A stretch of 64,000 nt of DNA from Agriotes lineatus (lineage: Eukaryota > Arthropoda > Insecta > Coleoptera > Elateridae): assembly GCA_940337035.1 (NCBI GenBank), contig CALNHX010001054.1:62001-126000 (forward strand), in the 5' to 3' direction. The position numbers and the translations under genes were made by a program. Every line of letters starts with the position of its first letter. Within the stretch, counting starts at the first letter, position 1. Positions 55,421 through 64,000 of this stretch are shown in pieces. The notes under the pieces are model-generated. The model searched no databases. It had not been told where the DNA came from and was given only the letters and a program-made list of their open reading frames with translations.

Positions 55421-55454
55421 ATTTTTATACGCACAGAATTAATACATTAATATG

Positions 55455-56245
55455 TTTGTACATTTTGCTAACGTATTCACGACACCATAACATCAGCAAA
55501 ATGACGACGATACTGAAATTATATCATTCCTGGATGCCCCATGCCAATTGTCAGTACCAACCAAACTCTCCTAAGCAGGCTAGCCACCAATACCCGTAAA
55601 GCCTCAGGATACAATCTGATAGTAGAAGTCCTACAAAATCTCGCCAGAAAAGCTATAGCACTCCTCAGACTATGCCATTTCCCTGTCCAGTGGAAGTTCG
55701 CCCAAATGATTGTAATCGCTAAGCCTGGAAAACCACCCGCACAACCTTCCTCCCACCAACCAATCAGCCTTTTACCCTTAATATCAAAGATATTCGAAAG
55801 ACTACTGCTAAAAAGGATACACAAAGACGTAGATCTAGAACACATAATACCACACTTTACCAATTCAGATTCCGTCAACATCATTCAACGATTCACCAAA
55901 CCCATCGAATCGTAACACACATAATGGAGTCTCAAAACAAAACGAATCTGCACAGCCGCATTCTTAGACATCAACCAGGCTTTCGACAGGGTATGGCATG
56001 CAGGCCTATTATACAGAATTAAACTTCACTTCCCAAGCCAATTATACTTGTTATTAAAGTCATATCTAAGCGATAGGATCTATCAAGTTAAGATCAACAG
56101 CACTGTGTCTAACTACCACAAGATTACCTCTGGAGTCCCGCAAGGCAGCGTGTTGGGACCCTTACTGTACTTAGTGTATACCTCTGATACCCCTACCGTA
56201 GAGAACACGTGTTCATTACTGCCATTGGTTTCAACAAACTTTTGA
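55455..56245 (+). mobile_element. Jockey-like LINE, reverse transcriptase (sense half)
   Basis: The plus strand starts HFANVFTTP, then FLDAPCQLSVPTK, ARKAIALLRLCHFPVQWKFA, MIVIAKPGKPP, HQPISLLPLISKIFERLL, LDINQAFDRVWHAGLL, LLKSYLSDRIYQVKIN and SGVPQGSVLGPLLYLVYTSD. Frame breaks occur near 55915 and 56000. The catalytic ADD box is lost after 56230. Confidence 0.8.
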
Positions 56246-57340
56246 CAATAATCTGCTAGATTTAATTTTTACACCGAGGAAGCCTGTCAGGTTATGTAAA
56301 TTCTCAAAATGTTTGCATATAGAGAACCGATAACTTTCATGAATATTTGGAATCTCCACTACAACCCCAAAAATTAGGTATTTGGATAACAGTTTCCAGA
56401 AGATTAATTGGACCAATATTCTTTAACAACACCATTAATGGACAGGGATATAGGGAACAAATTCCAGAAAATTTCGTTGAGCAACTCGATGAAAATGAAA
56501 GGAATTATGATTGATTCCAAAAAGACAGAGCCGCTGCTTGATTTCTTAATATTTGCCTAAATTGTCATTAATTAATTAATGACATTAGGTAGATATAAAA
56601 CATGACATTTATACTTAATCAGGCTACCAGTGGAAATAAAATATTCAAGTGTGGAGATTTGAATGCGTGTAATGTGTAGAAACACTAATTTTGAATGGTC
56701 TTTAGAAGTCCAGAATTCTTTAAATAAGATAACTAGGCCATAGCTGATAATAAATTTTATTGTTAATATGGAAGCCAATGGATTTCCTATAATTTTTATA
56801 TTAATTAATAAAAAGAATCTTGAAAAATTCACAATGTTTTGTTTGAAGTGTTTTGACCTGTGCAGAGTTTATTTTGCAGATAAGGATCAAGGTTGTCTAA
56901 TCTTTTAGGCTCTATTTAATGAGAGGAATATGCACTCAAAGTTTGTCGGTCGAATTCGTATACACCCTGTATATAATGACTGCTTGGTTGCAGGAAATAT
57001 GGGTAACTAGAGGTTATGTTACATAAACCGGCATCGCTGAATCTCATATCTAGGCTGTGTGTCATTCTGGCTTATTTACGTTAGTTGCAGCGTTTGATTG
57101 TGTGTTATATGCATCCTTACATGAGTTGGCCTGTCTCCGGTGATGTTCACAGCTCATTGCCTGATGCCGGTGATAAGCTCGCCTGTCATAAATACCTACA
57201 AAATTTGCTACGGTGATAAGTTAGCATACACTCTGTTAACCCATTGGCTAATGAGTGCTAACATTTACTTTAAAACATACATTTCATAAAAAGCCTACAG
57301 CTCATTTAGGGATTATATATAATGCCTTAGGCATTATATA
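56246..57340. other. no gene seen
   Basis: Contains one TACACCCTGTATA transposon-tip motif at 56961-56974 and otherwise AT-rich intergenic sequence. Confidence 0.4.
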
Positions 57341-58291
57341 CAGGGTGATTCAAATTCGAGGCTAACCATGGGGATTTCGAAAACGGTAAGAGTTAGAGGG
57401 GTGGTTTAAATTTGGCAAAGTTGCGCAATTTAATGCTCACCAATATGCTGCCGAGAAACCAAGAAAATTTTATTTCGTTTTCAAGATTTTTGAAAAAATT
57501 CAAAATTTGTCATATTCGTTTTTATTTTTTCCTGATCTTATTTACGAGGATATTTAAAAATTAACAATACATTCTTAAGGCAACTTTTACTGGCCTACAA
57601 GATGGAGGTAACGGATTTTTAATACGACGTTTCGTCTTCTGCCAACCATCATCAACTTTGTTTTTTCTTACGGCCGCCATCTTATATTTTTAGATCGTTG
57701 AATAGAGTTTTTTTTGGGGATTTCAAAAATGTATAACTTACCTACCCCATATCAAACAATTATGCTAATATTCACAAAAAGCGGAAATTATTCTTAAAAC
57801 ACGTACTTTTGAGTTATAAGTAACCTAAATTTGAAAACAAACAACAAGGAATAATAATTAAAAGAAAAAACTTAACAATAAATCAAGATTATAATAAGTG
57901 TTCAAAAAGAAAACCATTTTGCTGCACCCACATACGAGCTCTTTTGATAACACTACGTATTGCTCGTTGAATAGATACTTCTTCGGGGAATATTTTGACA
58001 GGCAGCTATAAAACTGTTGCGAAGTTCTCCGACGTTTTCGTAGCGTTGCTTATAAATGGCATTTTTCAATGATCCCCATAAAAAAAGTCTTACGGTGTAA
58101 GGTCCGGACTACGCGCGGGCCATTCGATAACCCCTCTGTTACCTATCCATGCATTTGGAAAAATTTCATTTAAATAATTACAAACTAAAACACTGTTATG
58201 TGATGGGGCACTATCTTGCTGCCACCAAAGTTGTCTTAATTCGTTAAGTGGTTTTTCATCCAAAAATTCCAGCATTGGTCCTCTTAAGGAC

Positions 58292-59126
58292 TTCTTCTTC
58301 TTCTTCTTTATCTTTCCCTTGTACCCTAAGGTGTCGGGTCCGCTATCCACTTCTGGAATTCTTTCCTGTCCCTTGTCTGACCTCTGCTATACTCTTTTCT
58401 CTCTTCTCCACTTCCCTCTTGATTGTGTCCATCCATGTATGACTTGGCCTACCTCGTCCTCTTTTCTCCTCTCTTCTTACCTCCAACACTTTCCTTGGTG
58501 TCCTCTCCTCTCCCATTCGTACCACATGCCCATACCATTTCAACTGTCTCTTCTATATAGTTTCTACCAGCGGTTCTAGGTCTAGTTCATGAAGGTAAAG
58601 GGAAGGAGCGCCGACCACTTAGCCGCTGGTAAACAAAAAGTGGGCTCAGTTTTGGTTGACAGTTATGTGGCGCTCATGTCGCATAACACGCTAGAAATAC
58701 GCCCGTACCCGGTATTACAACCAGGTACAAAGCAGGAGGGCATAATAGAACAAGTTTACTTGACGCACTATAATAATTGAGTACTGAAATTCAGTAAAAA
58801 CTGCAACAATTCGCTAAAAACAACACACAAATACAACTTCTTCTATAAAGATACACGTATTTTCTCTAAAAATTTAGCGTGCAATGGAACAACTGCGCCG
58901 CCTGACGGTCAATCTACAAAGCACTAACTGTCAACCAGCTGTGGGCCCAATTATTCATTCAAGCGAGAATTCTCCTCCCCTTTACCTTCATGGTCTAGTT
59001 CTTCTCTTGTCGTTATATTTCTGACTAGGTCTCTTTTTGTTCTTCCCACTACCCGGCGTAGGTATTTCATTTCTGCCGTCGTCATTCTGCTCTTGCTTTT
59101 ATCCTGTAGTGGCCAGGTTTATGTTC
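58292..59126 (-). mobile_element. LINE ORF2 C-terminal copy inserted in the transposase
   Basis: The minus strand reads MTTAEMKYLRRVVGRTKRDL near 59090, then after the MITE KWYGHVVRMGEERTPRKVLE and RREEKRGRGRPSHTWMDTIK. This is the usual C-terminus of several LINE clades. A (GAA)n tail lies at 58291-58308. CTTAAGGAC (58283-58291) and CTTAAGAAC (59127-59135) look like its target duplication. Confidence 0.8.
58589..58991. mobile_element. 403-bp non-autonomous DNA transposon with 10-bp target duplication
   Basis: Ends ATGAAGGTAAAGGG and CCCTTTACCTTCAT, exact 10-bp duplication GGTCTAGTTC (58579-58588, 58992-59001). A duplication of 9-10 bp suggests a Mutator-like origin. Further inner inverted similarity: GGGCTCAGTTTTGGTTGACA versus TGTCAACCAGCTGTGGGCCC. 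Inserted inside the LINE. Confidence 0.85.
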
Positions 59127-59695
59127 CTTAAGAACTGTAGGTAGTTATTTGCATTCAGAGTATCCTCATAAATGAAAGGGCCCAGTATTCTATCTTTAGT
59201 TAATCCGATCCAGACTTTAAATGCAAAACGAGTTTGATGCCGGACTTGCCTGTTCTCTCTAGGATTTTCAGTAGCCATAACGTGTTCATTATTGTGATTA
59301 AAAACGCCTAACTTGGAGAAGCGACATTCGTCAGTCCAAATTATTTTTTAAACAAAATTCTCATCGCGATTTGTTTGGTCAAGTAACCAATAAATTGCAG
59401 TAATTAAGCCGCCTCTGGCTATCACCGGGCAGTAAAGCTTCACTTCTATATATTCTATAGGGTTTAAAATTTTTCAGTGTTCTCCGGACTGTTGTTTGCG
59501 GAATATTCAAATTAACAGATATTTCTCTAGTAGAAATGGATGCGTATTCGTTCACCTGAAATGAAGTAATGAATTGATTTATGGCAAAAACATAAAAAAA
59601 GACTTACTGCCTAAGAATGGCCTCCCGATTTGCTAAAGGGATCCTACTCCCATATTTAGGTCTCAGTGCATTAAATTGTCAATATCATAGGCGTA

Positions 59696-59844
59696 ACTTG
59701 TGAGGGGCAAGGGGGGGCAGCGCCCCCCCCCCAAAATTTTGATTTTAAAGTGCAAGTGCAGCATTTTTTTTGCAATTTAGGTTTAAACATTTTGCGAAGT
59801 CTTGTTTTTGCCCCTCCAAAGTGATGCCCCAAGTTACGCTCATG
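59696..59844. mobile_element. 149-bp hAT-type MITE
   Basis: Ends CATAGGCGTAACTT and AAGTTACGCTCATG; flanks GTCAATAT and GTCCATAT match at 7 of 8. A run of GGGGGGG...CCCCCCC lies at 59710-59733. It interrupts the transposase N-terminal region. Confidence 0.75.
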
Positions 59845-60666
59845 GTCCATATTTTGACAAATTTCAGTGAAGTCTTAAGAAATAACTTTCGTTCGGTTGA
59901 TTCCTTTCAGGGTACATTTCAAAAAAGGCGTTTGCTGAATCTCTTGAGTTTCTGCCTTTTGCGTAATATATTTGCAAAAATCGCGCTTTTCGTCGTATGA
60001 AAAAGGCATTTTTAATACGACCAAGTACCTAACTATTCTAATCACACCCTACACCCTTGACAACAAAACACAATTAAAATGACAGTAGCAGCCATATTAA
60101 ATAAAATAAAGAACAATAATTTGATTCAAAGGTATCTTGATAATAAAAGACAATACCTACCCTTCTACGGTGCAGTGGTATCTAGATCGTTTTTGTTTGA
60201 TTCAATAATTTTCGTTTTTTGTAAATATTAGGCTAATTGTTTGATATTAGGTAGGTAAGTTATACATTTTTGAAATCCCCAAAACAAACTCTATGCAATG
60301 GTATAAAAATATAAGATGGCGGCCGTAAGGAAAAACAAAGTTGATGATGGTTGGCAGAAGAGGAAACGTCGTATTAAAAATCCGTTACCACTATCTTGTA
60401 GGTCAGTAAAAGTTGCCTTGAGAATGTATCGTTAATTTTTGAATATCTTCGTAAATAAGATCAGGAAAAAATAAAAACGAATATGACAAATTTTTAATTT
60501 TTTCAAAAATCTCAAAAACGAAATAAAATTTTCTTGGTTTCTCGGCAGCATATTGTTGAGCACTAAATTGCGCAACTTTGCCAAATTTAAACCACCCCTC
60601 TAACTCTTCCCGTTTTCGAAATCCCCATGGTTAGCCTCGAATTTGAATCACCTTGTATAATGCCTA

Positions 60667-61569
60667 TAGTCAAAATTATACCCATTCGGAGTCACGTGAC
60701 TTTTGTCTGTCTCTGTTCATCTTTAGTAAAATAGATGAAATGAAAGAAATTTGAAAAAAAGGCATGTCGATTCATAAAATTAATTTTAAAAATTTGACGT
60801 TTCTAATCTGTCAGATTATATTTTTCGTGTAAGTTATTGAGATAAGGGTAATAAAACCTAAAATTGTTGAGCCGAAAACTGGAAATTAAAAGAAACCATC
60901 GGACATGCGGTATAACGAGCAGTCACAACAATTAATTTGAATATTATGCGTTTTTTTATGAAGAGTACAATATTAATAATAGTAAATCAACAGTTTCACC
61001 CTCCAACGCTGTTCGCCGTGCTTCTCTTGCGTTAAATATCTCGGAGAGCACAATTTACCGAAAATATGAGCCAGAAAGTGAAGAATGCAAAAACGGAAGT
61101 CGACGAAGCAGTCAAGACACTATATATAAAATGTATGTAGCTAAAGAATTTGTAACCATAAAAAATCTAAAAAATGCTTGGTTGAAGAATCTGGAGATTT
61201 TTCACATTCAGTTTCTTCCCTAAATAGATTGTGCAAGGAAATAGGCTTCAAATGGCAATGTTCTATAACAGAATATGCATGCACAGAAATTGACTTAAAA
61301 TTTGCTATACGCAGCAGGTTTTTAATGTAGCAGCTGACATATCTTTATTATATTTACATTTTACGACATGTTATGTTTTCTTTAACAAATTCAGTTTGAT
61401 TTCATATAAGAGAATAAACCCGTAGCAACCTTGTTTTAGAAATTGGCATATGTCAGGATAACCTACAAAACGGAATGTCATTTATTTCCCTAAAATTGCA
61501 TTTTTAAGAATCGACATACGTAAAATTACTAGATTATCACGTGACTCCGAATGGGTATAAATTTGACTA
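60667..61569 (+). mobile_element. Tc/mariner-type element with ~40-bp terminal repeats and a transposase remnant
   Basis: TAGTCAAAATTATACCCATT at the left is mirrored by AATGGGTATAAATTTGACTA at the right; TA on both sides. Inside, the plus strand near 60990-61250 reads NAVRRASLALNISESTIYRK, a helix-turn-helix, then NGSRRSSQDTIYKMYV, and near 61205-61255 LNRLCKEIGFKWQC in another frame. No DDE domain remains. 903 bp. Confidence 0.75.
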
Positions 61570-63397
61570 TAGCCATTATGTTAAATATGTTTGAATTATA
61601 CAAGTTGCCTGTAACATATCCACAGCAGTCGAAAATTTTGTACAAAATAAAAGCCCCATTTCCCTCGTAAAATCAAGTATTAGTATTCATGATTTTTTCG
61701 AAATCGTGATTCTTGCGGAAAAATCCGTTTCGCGCATTCTACATTCAGAAAAAGTAGTTTTAGAAGTAATGGCTCTCTGTGAGTCTGCAAGCCTGCGTCC
61801 TCTACACAGCCCAGACGATTCAATTGATCAGCCTAAAAATTTATATCTTTGTTTTTATATACATTTAGAGATCTCAGTAACTTTTGGTTAATATCTGATA
61901 ACCAGAAGTGGTACTTTACTCTATGTTTTTCCTTTTTGCGGAAAAATTTTATATGATAAAAATTAAATTTTATAGAACAAGATCATATATTGTACAACTA
62001 TCTACAACTTTAGTTTAAAAAAGCATTTTATATGTATAACGTTTCGAAAAATTTCCGAGCAAAATCATTAGCCAGAAATACATTTTGTGGAATGTCCTCA
62101 AATATGGGTTCATTTTGTATCGGTACGCAATAAATATGACATTTATACTGACACACAGTAACAGCTTAAACGGCGACTTTGAAATTCCGCCTTCATTAAA
62201 ACAATATATTTCGTGGTTGGGATAAAAACAAGTGATAAAAATAAACTGATAAAATCCCAAGGGAATTTTTTACTACTATAAAAACGCAAGATTGCTTGTA
62301 TTTTGAAAAATTATGTCATTTGAATAACAAGAAATACGATCAATAGTCAGTTATAATACCACAAGAGCATAAAGATAATCGATTATTTTACTTCCCGACC
62401 AACGAGACGTATTCTGCGAAAAATTACGACAGCACAGCTGGAGTGATTTTTTAAAGAATACGTCGAGTTTGAGGGAAGTAATCGATTATTTTTGATGATC
62501 TAGTGATATTCATTACGATTATATAATGAATCGAAAATTAATTAAGCAAGAAAATATGATATTATTTTGTAGTAATATTAAACGTATTACAATTCCAACA
62601 ATGTTACTATAACGAAATCATGGCTCTAGATTGAATATTTTTAATTGTTGGACCCAGCGAAAAACCAAAACAGTCATATACACTGGCGCAAAATAATCAA
62701 CTGAAATCAATTTATTATTTCCATAGATACTAAGATAATAGTAGTTTGTATACCAAGGGCCTGAAGTTTAGCTTTTTATCATGAATGTGGATTTTGTTGC
62801 CGAGGCCCGTAGAGCCAAGACAACTAAACCACATGAGGGATAAAAAGGAACTTCAGTGCCGAGGGGTGCATTATGTTTTTTTCTAATCGAGAAATCACAA
62901 AATGACAACATTTTAACCAACTTTTGTAGGTTATGTTGACGTCGGTTGACGTTTACCTATCGCCCAGCCGCCTACAAAAAGTCGTAAAACAATGGATTAC
63001 TTCACTGCCGATTTCAAAAAAAAGTCTTATGATATTCGTTATTTATAGGCCATTCACTAAACACAAAAACATTTTAATGTTTGTGAAGTTGGCATATGTA
63101 TAAAATTTTTGTACTGGGGATTCTGTATTTTGTTTTGCAAAGGTTTCACCACCTGCATAAAGGCAGGTCTCAATTTAAAAATGACAATTAATACTTCTCA
63201 TTATTTTAGTGTCAAAGTAGATATTTTCCGGATATTCTCGCCGGAACTTTTATAAAATGTAATAAAAATGCCTACTAATAAACGCTACGTCAATAGTATC
63301 CACCAGAGTATTTGTATAATATCCTTAATAGTAGTTATTTATAACACTTATGACAGCTGATAAGTAAATGTCACACCTTTAACCTATAAGTTTTAGT
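61570..63397. other. intergenic with two small foldback elements
   Basis: Foldback 62370-62495: AATCGATTATTTTACTTCCC pairs with GGGAAGTAATCGATTATT. Foldback 62756-62866: CTGAAGTTTAGCTTTTTATC pairs with GGATAAAAAGGAACTTCAG. No gene seen. Confidence 0.5.
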
Positions 63398-64000
63398 TAG
63401 TGATGGGCCTATCCGGAATGAATAATCGGAAAGTTTCCGATTGTTCAAAAAATCGGAAGGCTCCGATTATTTCGGAACGTTTCGGAACTTTTCGGAATTC
63501 GATTATTTTACTGTTCGGTGCACAAAGTTCGGAACTTTCGGAATTCGATTATTTTACTATTCGGTATACAAAATGAGAAAACGAAATGCCAATTTGAACT
63601 GAACGGAATACGGAATGTTGTGTTGACTCACTTGACTGCTATACCTATGCTGGCACTAATGGCAGTGGTATTTCGTAGATTAATTATTAGATAGTAGACC
63701 TTACAGACTTCAAATTCATGTATTGTTTTAGACTATCTATTATGTACTTTATGTGCCATTAAACTTTAAAATATCACTACCATTTTCCGAAAGTCTATTA
63801 AGGTAACTACTGTAATAATTTGAAAAAATATTTTATTTCCTCACATCCCACTGTGCGACTCTAACTCAGAAATTGTTTTACTTGCCGTCATATAAACCCA
63901 AACAATAGATGCCAACGCAGATAAGAGCTTACGGCGCAACGGCGAGTGCCGCATCGCAAATTTGGACGCACTTCATCTTCCTTCCGCTTGTTGTTGTTTC
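63398..64000 (+). mobile_element. hAT element left end, running off the window
   Basis: Starts TAGTGATGGGCCTATCCGGA, the same tip as the hAT element at 41877 (TAGTGATGGGC). The subterminal region repeats TCGGAA/TTCCGA and AATTCGATTATTTTACT many times up to 63610. The right end is outside the window. Confidence 0.65.

Larger units (their letters stand above)
57900..60020 (-). pseudogene. DDE transposase (DUF4817 type) with intron, interrupted by insertions
   Basis: N-terminus near 60000: FSYDEKRDFCKYI, then, after a frame slip, FEMYPERNQPNESYFLRL. A hAT MITE interrupts here. Next ANREAILRQ ends at a GTAAGT donor (about 59608), and an acceptor at about 59557 leads to VNEYASISTREIS and NIPQTTVRRTLK. 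First Asp: WTDECRFSKLG (59330-59300); then FKVWIGL and RILGPFIYEDTLN. The LINE insertion splits the codon after NYLQFL (59130/58285). Second Asp: LWWQQDSAPSHN (58230-58195). Third Asp: SPDLTP, stop, DFF (about 58100). The spacing between second and third Asp is 41 residues counting the stop. Dead as it stands. Confidence 0.8.
57341..60655 (-). mobile_element. mariner/Tc-related DDE transposon with ~435-bp terminal inverted repeats, host of nested insertions
   Basis: Left repeat 57341-57775, right repeat 60222-60655 (CAGGGTGATTCAAATTCGAG and complement), TA on both sides. It encodes a broken transposase on the minus strand. Three younger elements lie inside: a LINE (58292-59126), a 403-bp element inside that LINE (58589-58991), and a 149-bp hAT-type MITE (59696-59844). 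Same architecture as 47529-49684 but clearly different sequence. Confidence 0.85.

Noticed and set aside
58248..58579. Plus-strand frames rich in Ser, Leu and Pro
   Set aside because: Antisense to the LINE C-terminus (58543-58343 minus).

Overview
This is a gene-poor, repeat-rich, AT-rich stretch of animal genomic DNA, almost certainly from an insect. The evidence is a gustatory receptor (Gr, 7tm_7) gene with short introns, an Errantivirus-type LTR retroelement (AGT...ACT LTR ends, gag and env, serine-tRNA-type primer site), Jockey- and CR1-like LINEs, and transposases with a DUF4817-type helix-turn-helix. No order is certain; a beetle or another insect with a large genome would fit. No bacterial-style operon, CRISPR array or rRNA is visible.

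Layout. 1-1.7 kb: GC-rich tract of unknown origin. 2.6-3.3 kb: Penelope-like element tail. 4.2-8.7 kb: nested MITEs, foldback elements and transposase relics. 9.2-13.6 kb (minus): a complete six-exon Gr gene whose large intron is packed with mobile elements. 14.2-15.1 kb: hAT-like element. 16.3-20.4 kb (minus): a second, damaged Gr copy with a LINE in its intron. 22.0-24.2 kb: relic of a repeat-associated invertebrate gene family. 24.2-31.7 kb: endogenous Errantivirus with nearly identical LTRs, an open gag, a split env and a ruined pol. 31.8-39.6 kb: foldback elements, MITEs, a 2.3-kb long-TIR element and a Harbinger-like element. 40-44.4 kb: composite repeat, LINE pieces and a hAT element. 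44.4-46.3 kb (minus): tandem C2H2 zinc-finger gene, internally duplicated and frameshifted. 47.5-49.7 kb: DUF4817/DDE transposon with ~485-bp TIRs. 50.1-56.2 kb: Jockey-like LINE in inverted halves, interrupted by a foldback/tRNA-like/hAT nest. 57.3-60.7 kb: second long-TIR DDE transposon carrying a LINE, which itself carries a MITE, plus a hAT MITE. 60.7-64 kb: further transposon ends and small foldbacks.

The only host-type genes I would defend are the Gr gene at 9200-13590 (intact by inspection), its damaged neighbour, and the zinc-finger gene. The rest is largely a record of nested transposition, and in many places the insertion order can be read from target duplications. Exon boundaries are manual reads of splice signals and frame continuity, without transcript support. 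No database search was possible, so family names rest on motifs.
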